Assembly: GCA_964578535.1 (NCBI GenBank)
Contig: CAZODI010000013.1
Coordinates: forward strand, 22,772 to 86,771
Reading direction: 5' to 3'
From: PHBD01 sp964578535
GTDB lineage: Bacteria; Desulfobacterota; Syntrophia; Syntrophales; PHBD01
Length of the DNA: 64,000 nt
Part shown: piece by piece, positions 53,172 through 61,595 of the stretch
How positions within the stretch are numbered: position 1 is the first letter of the stretch
How the letters are laid out: every line of letters starts with the position of its first letter
The notes under the pieces: generated by a model
Told to the model about the DNA's origin: nothing
Databases searched by the model: none
What the model saw: only the letters and a program-made list of their open reading frames with translations
Made by a program: the position numbers and the translations under genes

Positions 53172-54350
53172 TTACGCGATTTCCCGGTCCGTCAGGTAAC
53201 ACGCCGGATCGGGCGCCCAGATGTCGCCCGCGACGGCCTCCGCCCGGGCCCGGAAGTTCCCACCGCACACGCCCAGCCACCGGCAGGTGGCGCAGCGGCC
53301 CTTGACGTGGGGCTTCTTGTCCTTGAGCTTCGCCATCAGCTCGTTGGACGTGTCGGTCCAGATGGCGCTGAAGGGCCGCTCCCGGACGTTTCCGAAGGAG
53401 ATGCCCCGCCAGAACTGGTCCGCATGGACGGCGCCGTCCCAGCTCACGCAGCCGATGCCGTTGCCGGAGCTGTTCCCCTCGTTCATCTTCAGGAGCTCCA
53501 GGACCTCCGCCGCCCGAACCGGGTCTTCCCGGAGGAGGCGCAGGTAGACGTAAGGGCCGTCGGCGTGGTTGTCCACCGTGAGGATCTCCTTCTCGAGGCC
53601 CTTCGCGAAGAGGTCCCGCGTCCGGTCCATGATCAGGTCCAGGAGCCGCCGCGTCTCTTCGTGGGAAAGGTCCTCCTCCACGAGGGCCGAGCCCCGGCCG
53701 GAATAGACGAGGTGGTAGAAGCAGCAGCGGGGGATGTCCTCCGCTTCGAGCAGGTCGAAGATGGCGGGGACGTCCTTCACGTTGTGGCGGTTCACGGTGA
53801 ACCGGACGCCCACCTTGATGCCGGCGTCACGGGAGTCCCGGATGCCCCGGATCGCCCGCTCGAAGGTTCCGGGGACGCCCCGGAAGAAGTCGTGGGTCTC
53901 TTTCAGGCCGTCCAGACTCACCCCGATGTAGGACAGGCCGATCGCCCGGAACGTGCGGATGCGCTCCGGCGTGAGCAGGGTGCCGTTGGTGGAGATGACG
54001 GCCCGCATGCCCCGGTCCACGGCGAACTGCGCCAGTTCCGGCAGGTCCTTGCGGATCAGGGGCTCGCCGCCGGAGAAGAGGATCACCGGGGACCCGAAGG
54101 ACGCCAGGTCGGCGATCAGCACCTTCCCCTCCTCCGTCGTCAGCTCGTCCCGGTAGGGGATGTTGCGCGAGCTGGAGTAGCAGTGGATGCACTTCAGGTT
54201 GCACCGCCGGGTCATGTTCCAGACCACCACCGGCCGCTTGTCGGCGGAGAACTGGAGCAGATGCGAAGGCAGGCGCCTCGACTCCCGGTTGTAGCGGAGG
54301 ACGTCGGCGGCTTCCACGGCGCCGCAGTAGAGTTTTGAAATTCCGATCAT
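53172..54350 (-). CDS. ahbC: AhbC: 12,18-didecarboxysiroheme deacetylase (radical SAM)
   Basis: AhbC removes the C2 and C7 acetate side chains of didecarboxysiroheme to give Fe-coproporphyrin III. The N-terminus 'MIGISKLYCG' is typical of AhbC. The radical-SAM triad is C50, C54, C57 ('TRRCNLKCIHCY') and 'FSGGEPLIRKD' follows. The C-terminal SPASM-like part has 'CATCRWLGVCGGNFRARAE'. It is 392 residues long, and hemB follows after 19 bases. Confidence 0.92.
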   Translation of the reverse strand: MIGISKLYCGAVEAADVLRYNRESRRLPSHLLQFSADKRPVVVWNMTRRCNLKCIHCYSSSRNIPYRDELTTEEGKVLIADLASFGSPVILFSGGEPLIRKDLPELAQFAVDRGMRAVISTNGTLLTPERIRTFRAIGLSYIGVSLDGLKETHDFFRGVPGTFERAIRGIRDSRDAGIKVGVRFTVNRHNVKDVPAIFDLLEAEDIPRCCFYHLVYSGRGSALVEEDLSHEETRRLLDLIMDRTRDLFAKGLEKEILTVDNHADGPYVYLRLLREDPVRAAEVLELLKMNEGNSSGNGIGCVSWDGAVHADQFWRGISFGNVRERPFSAIWTDTSNELMAKLKDKKPHVKGRCATCRWLGVCGGNFRARAEAVAGDIWAPDPACYLTDREIA

Positions 54351-54421
54351 TTCCTGTTTGTTGAAAAAAGTTTCTATCCCGTCGGAAGGGATCCCGGCTC
54401 ACCCGTTGCGCCGGTCGCCCG

Positions 54422-54823
54422 CTATGGGCAGATCAGCTCCAGCTTCGGGAAATACGTCCGATACCTTGCCGCGTCGCGGGTTGCCAGGGTCATGCCCGCC
54501 AGGGCCGCGTGGGCACCGATATAAAAGTCGGGGAGGGGAGAGCGTTTCTCTCCCCCCCTCTTCCGGTATTCCTGGAAACACTTTCCGGCCAGAAACGCCG
54601 CCTCCCACGGAAGGGGCAACCGCTTGAAATGACTTGGCGGCAGGGCATCCTCCAGGTCCTCGATCCGCGCGAACCCGATGGACACCTCGGCATAAATAAC
54701 CGGGTTGACCGCCAGCACCGCCGTCTCCGCGCATCGGGCCAGTGTCTCGGAGGACCAGGGAAACCACACCGGATCCTCCGTGACGATGTCCAGGATGACG
54801 TTGCTGTCTACCAGGATGTCCAT
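54422..54823 (-). CDS. vapC: PIN-domain toxin (VapC-like)
   Basis: The 133-residue PIN ribonuclease keeps the acidic residues expected for Mg2+ binding: Asp6 ('LVDSNV'), Glu46 ('AEVSIG'), Asp99 ('LPDFYIGA') and Asp117 ('TRDAARY'). VapC toxins cleave tRNA or rRNA when freed from VapB. It starts one base after the antitoxin gene stop and lies within the heme gene region. Confidence 0.88.
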   Translation of the reverse strand: MDILVDSNVILDIVTEDPVWFPWSSETLARCAETAVLAVNPVIYAEVSIGFARIEDLEDALPPSHFKRLPLPWEAAFLAGKCFQEYRKRGGEKRSPLPDFYIGAHAALAGMTLATRDAARYRTYFPKLELICP

Positions 54824-54824
54824 G

Positions 54825-55049
54825 TCATTCCCGGGTCAGGGCCAGGATCTGGTCCGTGCTCATCCCCGCCGTCGCCCGTCCCCGCATCCGCTCCACCATG
54901 GCCTTCCCGCGGCTTCCCTGCCCTTCCGCCTTTCTCAGGATGACCCGGTCTCCCTCCAGTTCGAAGGACACCTCGGTGAGGGGGAGAAGACCCGCCTTTT
55001 CCCGGATTTCGAGCGGAATCGTAACCTGTCCCTTCGTTGTAATCCGCAT
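54825..55049 (-). CDS. vapB: AbrB-type antitoxin (VapB-like)
   Basis: The 74-residue protein starts with a swapped-hairpin AbrB DNA-binding domain ('MRITTKGQVTIPLEIREKAG') followed by a short tail that should bind the toxin. VapB neutralises VapC and usually represses its own operon. It precedes vapC, with one base between stop and start. Confidence 0.88.
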   Translation of the reverse strand: MRITTKGQVTIPLEIREKAGLLPLTEVSFELEGDRVILRKAEGQGSRGKAMVERMRGRATAGMSTDQILALTRE

Positions 55050-55138
55050 CGGCGTTCTCCTGAAATTCTTACTTTAACTATTCTTACTTCATCGGAAGGA
55101 AAAACTCAAGCGCCGGAGCGGGATGCAGGAGCACCATC

Positions 55139-55933
55139 TTACCGGAATCTGTCGGGAGGGGGCGGGGCGAAGCCGTAGCCGTCCCACAGGCGGTTTCCGT
55201 GCTCCCGATATCCCCGGCCACAGGAGATGACGTGCTTCCGGCAGAGGGTCTCCCGCCACTCGTACTTCACCAGGATCGTCTCTATGGCCCTTGCCTCCGG
55301 GTCGAAGCGCACCTGCCGCGAGGGTGAGTACTCTTCCCGGCCGTAGCCCGTGCCGGCGCTCTTCGATTCTTCCCGCTGCACCGAGGGAGCCGCCTGCCGG
55401 CGGGCCATATCGCCCTTGGCCTTGCCCGCGGGCGCCGACATGGAGAAGTCCATCGGCGACTCGTAGCGCCGGATCTCGGGATAAACCGCCACGGCAATGA
55501 CACCCATGGCAGAGGTGTCGCCGAAGGCGGCGGCATAGGAGTCGGCCACGTCCGTGAAGTAGAAGCGATTCACGCGATCCTGCCCGCTCCGCCAGCCGCT
55601 GTACTCGTTGGTGGCGTAAGGTTCGAGGATGTACATCCGCTCGTTGTTCCGGAGCCACGACTTCTGGCCGGAGATTATGTTCCGGCCGTCCACGGCGACG
55701 ACGACGCCGACCCGCCGGTCCAGGCGGTTGTGGACGACGATCCGGTAGTGATCGCCCCGGACGGCCTCGGCATAGACCTTCTTCAGGCCGTACCGGCTCT
55801 TCTGCATGTGGAGGGGCAGGGTGCGGCCGTCGTCGGTGACGATGCTCACGTCCACCGAGTCGCCGACGGAGGCCCAGGCGGGCCCCCCGGCCAGAACCAA
55901 CAGCGCTGCAAAGATCGCAAACAGGGTTTTCAT
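55139..55933 (-). CDS. Secreted protein of unknown function
   Basis: I do not recognise a family. The 264-residue protein has a signal peptide (~1-22, cleavage near 'AWAS'). The mature protein has a beta-rich domain (~25-155; 'HYRIVVHNRLDRRVGVVVAV', 'ATNEYSGWRSGQ') and a low-complexity C-terminal part with two cysteines ('CRKHVISCG') and a Pro-rich end. A good ribosome-binding site, AAGGAGGAAGTC, precedes ATG. It sits between the VapBC pair and the palindromic repeat and may be an envelope protein. Confidence 0.7.
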   Translation of the reverse strand: MKTLFAIFAALLVLAGGPAWASVGDSVDVSIVTDDGRTLPLHMQKSRYGLKKVYAEAVRGDHYRIVVHNRLDRRVGVVVAVDGRNIISGQKSWLRNNERMYILEPYATNEYSGWRSGQDRVNRFYFTDVADSYAAAFGDTSAMGVIAVAVYPEIRRYESPMDFSMSAPAGKAKGDMARRQAAPSVQREESKSAGTGYGREEYSPSRQVRFDPEARAIETILVKYEWRETLCRKHVISCGRGYREHGNRLWDGYGFAPPPPDRFR

Positions 55934-56061
55934 GACTTCCTCCTTCTTCCATCCTGGGATTTTGGGTGCTGCCTTTTGGGGGATTGGACAGGAGGAAGAA
56001 GGAAAAAGTTCCCGAGAAAAAAATTGGGCAGATTTATTTCAGCAGCCGGCCTGACGTTCAG

Positions 56062-56182
56062 GGCTGTTCAAAAAGGGTTGAATGCAAGGCGCCTGCAGTC
56101 CTGAGCCACGAGGCGTACTTGTTTGGTACGTCGAGTGGCTCGGGACAAAGGCAACGCAGCAGACGCCCTTTTTCAACAGTCC
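56062..56182. repeat. About 120-base imperfect palindromic element (MITE/REP-like)
   Basis: The ends GGCTGTTCAAAAAGGG and CCCTTTTTCAACAGTCC are near-perfect inverted copies, and the core GTCCTGAGCCAC ... GTGGCTCGGGAC pairs around a TTGTTTG loop. It looks like the small, palindromic, dispersed elements known from deltaproteobacterial genomes. Its right end overlaps the last codon and stop of the cobA-hemD gene. Only one copy is present in the window. Confidence 0.75.
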
Positions 56183-57696
56183 GCCTTCGAGAAGTGGGCT
56201 TCGATGGCGGTGACCATACCGGGGATTGTGTACTCCTGCTGGTGGATGTGGATGGGCAGGCCGGCCTTCCGGGCGGCGGCGGCGGTGATGGGGCCGATGC
56301 AGGCGACCTTGAGGCCCGCGGGCAGTGCCTCCACCCCGCCCAGAATGTCCAGGAAGTGCCGGACCGTGGAGGGGCTCGTAAAGGTGACGACGTCGGCCTT
56401 ACCCTCCGCGAAGATCGCCTCCAGCTCTTCCCGGGTCTTCTCCGAGCGGACCGTCCGGTAGGCCGTGACAACATCCACCGTCGCCCCCATGGCGGCGAGC
56501 CCCTCGGGGATCACGTCCCGGGCCTCCGCCGCCCGGGGCAGGAGGACCCGGGCACCCTTCAGGTCCACCTTCTCGAACGCCTTGACCACGCCCTCCGAGA
56601 TGTACTCCTCCGGGACGATGTCCACGCGGATTCCCCGCCCCTCGACGGCCGCCGCCGAGGCGGGTCCGATGGTGGCGATCCGAATGCCCCACAGGTCCCG
56701 CACGTCGCCGCCCCGTTCACGGAGGCGCTCGAAGAAATGCCGGACACCGTTGGCGCTGGTAAATACGATCCAGGCGTAGGACGACAGGCTGTCCAGGGCC
56801 TTGTCCAGCCCTGACCAGTCCTCCGGCTCCGCGATCCGGATGACGGGGAAGTGAACGACCCGGGCGCCCTTCTCGTCCAGGAGGGCGGCGAAGGATTCCG
56901 CCTGGGCCTCCGGCCGGGTGATGATGACGCCCCGTCCGAAGAGGGGCCGGTTCTCGAACCACGAGAGCTTCTCCCGCAGGGCAACCACCTCGCCGACGAC
57001 GAAAATCGCCGGCGGCTTGAATTTCCGCTCCCGGGCCAGCTCGACGATGGTTCCCAGGGTCCCCGTCAGGGTCCGCTGGTCCGGCGTCGTCCCCCAGCGG
57101 ATCAGGGCCGCCGGGGTCTCCGGCCTTTTCCCGTTCTCGACAAGGCTTCCGACGATCCGGTGGAGATTCTTCACGCCCATCAGGAAGACCAGCGTCCCGA
57201 TGCCCGCCAGGGCCTTCCAGTCGATGTCGCTCTGCCCCTTCGTGGGGTCCTCGTGGCCCGTCACGAAGGCGAGCGTGGACGTATACCCCCGCTGGGTCAG
57301 CGAGATGCCCGCGTAGGCGGGTACGGCGACCGCCGAGGACACCCCCGGGACGACCTCGAAGGGCAGCCCCGCCGCCGCCACGACCAGCGCCTCTTCCCCG
57401 CCGCGGCCAAAGACATAGGGATCGCCGCCCTTGACCCGGGCCACCACGCGGCCCTGCCGGGCCTCCTCCACGAGGATCCGGTTGATTTCATCCTGGACGA
57501 GGGTGTGGTCGCCCCCCTCCTTCCCGGCATAGATCCGCCTCGCGCCGGGCTTCGCGTGGACGAGGATCTCCTCGTTGACCAGGTGGTCGTAGACGATCAC
57601 ATCGGCCCGGGCGATGCACCGCACGCCCTTGAGGGTGATCAGCCCCGCGTCCCCGGGCCCCGCACCGACGATGTAGACGATTCCCTTCTCCGCCAT
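56173..57696 (-). CDS. cobA-hemD: Uroporphyrinogen-III C-methyltransferase/uroporphyrinogen-III synthase fusion
   Basis: The 507-residue protein carries two steps. Residues ~1-245 are a SUMT (CobA) domain with 'VYIVGAGPGDAGLITLKG' and 'VVPGVSSAVAVPAYAGI', which makes precorrin-2 with SAM. Residues ~255-500 are a HemD domain ('GRGVIITRPEAQ', 'VFTSANGVRHF') that closes the ring to uroporphyrinogen III. The fusion is common in anaerobes. Its stop codon lies in the end of the palindromic repeat. It follows hemC in the minus-strand unit. Confidence 0.95.
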   Translation of the reverse strand: MAEKGIVYIVGAGPGDAGLITLKGVRCIARADVIVYDHLVNEEILVHAKPGARRIYAGKEGGDHTLVQDEINRILVEEARQGRVVARVKGGDPYVFGRGGEEALVVAAAGLPFEVVPGVSSAVAVPAYAGISLTQRGYTSTLAFVTGHEDPTKGQSDIDWKALAGIGTLVFLMGVKNLHRIVGSLVENGKRPETPAALIRWGTTPDQRTLTGTLGTIVELARERKFKPPAIFVVGEVVALREKLSWFENRPLFGRGVIITRPEAQAESFAALLDEKGARVVHFPVIRIAEPEDWSGLDKALDSLSSYAWIVFTSANGVRHFFERLRERGGDVRDLWGIRIATIGPASAAAVEGRGIRVDIVPEEYISEGVVKAFEKVDLKGARVLLPRAAEARDVIPEGLAAMGATVDVVTAYRTVRSEKTREELEAIFAEGKADVVTFTSPSTVRHFLDILGGVEALPAGLKVACIGPITAAAARKAGLPIHIHQQEYTIPGMVTAIEAHFSKADC

Positions 57697-57728
57697 CGAA
57701 TACCTTCCTTATTCTTTCTATCAGGGGC

Positions 57729-58673
57729 TCAACACTGTCGGTAGACCAGCTCCAGGATCGCCCGCCCGCCCCGGGAGAGGAGGTTCTCGGCCAGCTGCGT
57801 GCCCGCATCCTCGAACTCCCCGAAGGGTCTGCGGACCTCGTCCCGGACGACCAGCCGGCCATCCAGATTGCTGATGAGCCCCTGGATGACCACGTCGCCA
57901 CCCTTCTTCTTCGCATGAGCCGCCACGGGGACCTGGCATCCGCCGCCGAGGCGCCGGAGAAAGGCCCGCTCGGCCCCCGCCTCGCCCCACGTGACCGGAT
58001 CGTTCAGGAAGGCCAGGGCTTCCCCCGTTCTCCCGTCGCCCGTCCGGGTCTCGATGGCGAGAACCCCCTGGCCCGCCGCCGGCAGGATGAGCTCCTCCGG
58101 CAGGAACTGGGTCACCCGGTCCATCCAGCCCATCCGGCGGATCCCCGCCGCCGCGACAATGATCCCGTCCAGGTTCTCCGTCTCGACCTTCCGGATCCGC
58201 GTGTCCAGGTTCCCCCGGAGGGGAACGATCTCCAGGTCCGGGTAGATGCTGACGAGCTGGCACCGGCGGCGGAGAGAGCCCGTGCCGATGCGGCTCCCCC
58301 GGCGGAGGTGCTCGAATTTGACGTTCCCCCTGGAGATCAGGACGTCCCTCGGGTCCTCCCGCTTCGGCGTGACGGAGATCGTGAGGCCCTCCGGCAGCTC
58401 CGCCGGCATGTCCTTCATGCTGTGGACGGCCAGGTCCACCTCCCCCCGGAGCAGGGCCTCCTCGATCTCCTTGACGAAGACGCCCTTCCCGCCGATCTTG
58501 ACGAGGGCCACGTCCTGCATGATGTCGCCCTTCGTCTTGATGACGACCAGCTCCACGGCCAGGCCCGGGTGGCACTCCCGGATCCGGTCGGCCACCCAGC
58601 CGCTCTGTTTCAGGGCCAGGGCGCTGCCCCGGGTCCCGATTCTCAGCACGTTCGCTTCCAGAATATCCTCCAT
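57729..58673 (-). CDS. hemC: Hydroxymethylbilane synthase (porphobilinogen deaminase)
   Basis: HemC polymerises four porphobilinogens on a dipyrromethane cofactor. The protein has 'NVLRIGTRGSALALKQ', 'AVHSMKDMPAEL', 'RIGTGSLRRRCQL' and the cofactor cysteine in 'GGGCQVPVAAH'. ATG 58673 gives a usual N-terminus and 314 residues; a GTG at 58700 that overlaps the hemA stop would add nine residues and be translationally coupled, so the start is uncertain. Confidence 0.94.
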   Translation of the reverse strand: MEDILEANVLRIGTRGSALALKQSGWVADRIRECHPGLAVELVVIKTKGDIMQDVALVKIGGKGVFVKEIEEALLRGEVDLAVHSMKDMPAELPEGLTISVTPKREDPRDVLISRGNVKFEHLRRGSRIGTGSLRRRCQLVSIYPDLEIVPLRGNLDTRIRKVETENLDGIIVAAAGIRRMGWMDRVTQFLPEELILPAAGQGVLAIETRTGDGRTGEALAFLNDPVTWGEAGAERAFLRRLGGGCQVPVAAHAKKKGGDVVIQGLISNLDGRLVVRDEVRRPFGEFEDAGTQLAENLLSRGGRAILELVYRQC

Positions 58674-58696
58674 TGATCTATATGTGCCGCCCGCCT

Positions 58697-59965
58697 TCAC
58701 GGCTCCCCGTCCAGGCGGAACAGGCGGCGCAGGGCCTCCGCGTACACCGCGGCGCCGTTTTCATGGCTCTCCTCCTTGAGCCCCGTGATGGGGTCGTGGA
58801 GGATCTTGTTCACGATGGATGAGGCCAGGATCTGCACCCGCTCGCGGTCGGCCTCGCTCAGCCCCTCGATCCACGAGGAGACGCGCTCCATCTCGCCCCG
58901 GACGATGCCGTCCACCTTCTCCCGCAGGGAGACGATCGTGGGCACGACCTCCAGGGTCTGGTACCATCCCTCATACCGGTCCAGCTCCTCGGCGACGATG
59001 TCCTCGGCTTTCCTCGCCTCGGCCAGGCGGCCCCGGATGTTCTCGTCCACCACTTCCTGGAGGTGGTCGATGTTGTACAGGTAGACGTTGTCGATGTCGC
59101 CCGCGGCGGGCTCGATGTCCCGGGGAACGGCGATGTCGATGAGGAACAGGAGCCGGTTCTTCCGGCGCCTCAGGGCCGCCGCCACCATCGGGGCCGTGAC
59201 GACCCAGCCGGCCGCGCCGGTGGAGCTGATGACGATGTCCGCCTCCTGGAGCGCCCGGGACAACTCGTCGAAGGGAACCGCCTCGCCGCGGAACTCCTCC
59301 GCCAGGGAGGCGGCCCGCGCGTGAGTCCGGTTGACGACGAGGATCCGCGGGGCCCCCTGGCCGATCAGGTGCCGGGCCGCCAGCTCAGACATCTCGCCGG
59401 CGCCGATGAGGAGGATCGTCTTTCCCTTGAGGGTCCCGAAGATCTTCTTCGCCAGCTCCACCGCCGCGAAGCTCACCGACACGGCGTTGGCGGCGATGCC
59501 CGTCTCGGTCCGGATCCGCTTGGCCGTCCGGAAGGCGTGGTGCAGGAGCTTGTTCAGGACGGCCCCCGTGGCCTTCCGCTCCACCGCCAGGCGGTAGGCG
59601 TCCTTCACCTGACCCAGGATCTGCGGCTCCCCCATGACCAGGGAATCGAGGCTCGCGGTCACCCGGAAGAGGTGCCGCACCGCCTCCCGGTCGTAATGCG
59701 TGTAGAGGCAGCGGTCCATCTCCTGCCGGTCCAGGTTGCCGTAGCGAAACACGAATCCGTGGAGCCCATCCGCGGCCTCCCGGCCCCCGGCGCGGGCGAG
59801 GATCTCCACCCGGTTGCATGTGGAGAGGAACAGGGCCTCCTCGACGCCGGGCACCCGCAGGACCTCCGCCAGGGGATCGCTCCCGTCCTCGCAGGTGATG
59901 CTCAGGCGCTCCCGGATCTCCAGGGGGGCCGTCTTGTGGTTCATGCCGACGAGAATCAGGCTCAT
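58697..59965 (-). CDS. hemA: Glutamyl-tRNA reductase
   Basis: HemA makes glutamate-1-semialdehyde from charged tRNA-Glu with NADPH, the first step of C5 tetrapyrrole synthesis. The 422-residue protein has catalytic Cys50 ('FLSTCNRVEI'), 'GEPQILGQVKDAY', the NADPH motif 'LLIGAGEMSELAA' and a C-terminal dimerisation helix. The gene for the next enzyme, glutamate-semialdehyde aminomutase (hemL), is not in the window. It follows the ccsB/hemX gene by four bases. Confidence 0.96.
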   Translation of the reverse strand: MSLILVGMNHKTAPLEIRERLSITCEDGSDPLAEVLRVPGVEEALFLSTCNRVEILARAGGREAADGLHGFVFRYGNLDRQEMDRCLYTHYDREAVRHLFRVTASLDSLVMGEPQILGQVKDAYRLAVERKATGAVLNKLLHHAFRTAKRIRTETGIAANAVSVSFAAVELAKKIFGTLKGKTILLIGAGEMSELAARHLIGQGAPRILVVNRTHARAASLAEEFRGEAVPFDELSRALQEADIVISSTGAAGWVVTAPMVAAALRRRKNRLLFLIDIAVPRDIEPAAGDIDNVYLYNIDHLQEVVDENIRGRLAEARKAEDIVAEELDRYEGWYQTLEVVPTIVSLREKVDGIVRGEMERVSSWIEGLSEADRERVQILASSIVNKILHDPITGLKEESHENGAAVYAEALRRLFRLDGEP

Positions 59966-59969
59966 GGCG

Positions 59970-60785
59970 TCACAGAAAGCGGTGGACCGTCGTGAAGAAG
60001 GTCTTTTCCACGACGAAGGTCAGGAGCAGAACAAGCAGGGCCGCCACCGAGTAGAGGGCCGCCTTGTGGCCCCGCCAGCCGATGGCCAGGCGCTGGTGGA
60101 GGAGGAGCGCCAGGATGACCCACGCCAGGACCGTCCAGACCATCTTCGCGTCCCACTGCCAGGCGCTGCCCCAGACCACCCGCGCCCAGACGGAACCGGC
60201 CAGGACGCCGAGGGTGAGCAGGGGGAATCCCCACAAGAGGCAAAGCTCGTTGATCCGGTCCAGGTCCTTGAGCGGGGGCAGGAAGCGGCTCAGGGGGGTG
60301 ATTTTCTTCTCTTTGATCCGCTTGTCCTGGATCAGGTACATCAGGCCCGCCAGGGCGGCCAGGACGAACAGGGTCTCTCCTGCCAGCGTCAGGATCACGT
60401 GAATCGTGACCAGGGAGTGCTCCAGCTGGGGCGACGCCGCGACGGCCCCGCCGAGCCCCGTGGAGGCGACGATCATCATCACCGACGCCACCGGGGCCAC
60501 GAAAATCCCCAGGACGCGGGTCTTGGTCCTGAACTGGAAGGCCAGGTATCCGCCCGTCATGATCCAGGCGGTCAGGGAATGCATGTCATGCAGGCCCACC
60601 ACCGGCGCCCGCCCGATGGCCATGCACCGCAGGACCAGGGCTCCCGCATGGATGACGAAGGCCGCGGCCAGCAGCCAGGTTGCAACCCGGGCCACGTGGA
60701 CGCGCCGCACCACGACCGAGGCGACGTAGGCCAGGGCGCTGAAAAGATAGGCGGCCAGAGCCGCCTTGAAAACCAGGATGTCCAT
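59970..60785 (-). CDS. CcsB/HemX-type cytochrome c biogenesis membrane protein
   Basis: The 271-residue protein has about eight membrane segments. Its conserved loop 'WGSAWQWDAKMVWT' is a WWD-like motif that handles heme in CcsA/CcmC proteins, and histidines occur in 'GLHDMHSLTAW' and 'TIHVILTLAGE'. Beside hemA it is often called HemX. It may export or position heme for cytochrome c maturation, or tune HemA levels. Start and stop lie within five bases of its neighbours. Confidence 0.85.
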   Translation of the reverse strand: MDILVFKAALAAYLFSALAYVASVVVRRVHVARVATWLLAAAFVIHAGALVLRCMAIGRAPVVGLHDMHSLTAWIMTGGYLAFQFRTKTRVLGIFVAPVASVMMIVASTGLGGAVAASPQLEHSLVTIHVILTLAGETLFVLAALAGLMYLIQDKRIKEKKITPLSRFLPPLKDLDRINELCLLWGFPLLTLGVLAGSVWARVVWGSAWQWDAKMVWTVLAWVILALLLHQRLAIGWRGHKAALYSVAALLVLLLTFVVEKTFFTTVHRFL

Positions 60786-60789
60786 GAAT

Positions 60790-61437
60790 TCAGGGCCTCG
60801 CGTCGATGTCTTCCCCGGTCAGCTCCTGGAGCAGAGCCCGTACGCCCTCCCAGTCGCCGGCACGGATCCGGTCCAGCACCCCGGAACGGACCACGGCCTC
60901 GAAAAGGACCTTGTTTTCGGCGGCGGACCTCCCCCGGGCGGTCACCTTCCGCCGGAGCTCCGCCATGATCTCCAGGAGGACGGCGTATTCCGGTCCGAAG
61001 CACTCCTCCAGGTCCTCCCGGATCCGCTTTGCCAGGGCGGGGCTGCTCCCGCCGGTGGAAACGGCCACCATCAGGTCGCCCCGCTGGAGGATCGACGGCA
61101 GGATGAAGTCGCAGCGCTCCGGGTCGTCCACGATGTTGACCAGGATGCCCCGGCGGCGGCACTCCCGGCTGACGGCATCGTTGACGTCCTCCCGGTCCGT
61201 CGCCCCGATGACCAGCATGGCCCCATCCAGCTTCGACGGCTCGTACTCGGAATCGACGTGCTCCACCGTCCCGGCGCGGGCCAGGTCCGCCAGGCGCGCC
61301 GTCAGCCGCCGCGACAGGACGGTCACTCGGGCGCCGCACTCCACGAGGCGCTCCACCTTGCGCTCCGCCACCTGGCCGCCCCCGACGACGACGCACCTTC
61401 TGCCGGCGATGTCCAGATTGACGGGATAGTAAACCAT
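60790..61437 (-). CDS. Precorrin-2 dehydrogenase/sirohydrochlorin ferrochelatase (Met8/CysG N-terminal type)
   Basis: The 215-residue protein oxidises precorrin-2 with NAD+ and may insert iron to give siroheme. It has 'RRCVVVGGGQVAERKV' for NAD and 'STGGSSPALAKRIRE'. Only the CysG N-terminal module is present; methylation is done by the CobA-HemD fusion. ATG 61437 follows GGGAGA. It heads the minus-strand tetrapyrrole unit and lies divergent from prmA. Confidence 0.9.
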   Translation of the reverse strand: MVYYPVNLDIAGRRCVVVGGGQVAERKVERLVECGARVTVLSRRLTARLADLARAGTVEHVDSEYEPSKLDGAMLVIGATDREDVNDAVSRECRRRGILVNIVDDPERCDFILPSILQRGDLMVAVSTGGSSPALAKRIREDLEECFGPEYAVLLEIMAELRRKVTARGRSAAENKVLFEAVVRSGVLDRIRAGDWEGVRALLQELTGEDIDARP

Positions 61438-61595
61438 GGGTGTCTCCCTTGAGGTCCGGACCGCATGGAGAGGCTCCGGCACAGGCGTCGAAAACCGCGT
61501 CGAGACGCTACCATGCCGGGTTTGAAAATTCAAGCTGCTTGAAATGTCATGGGAAACAGGTTATGAGAAGGCATCTTTCAGGGAAGGGAGAGGAC

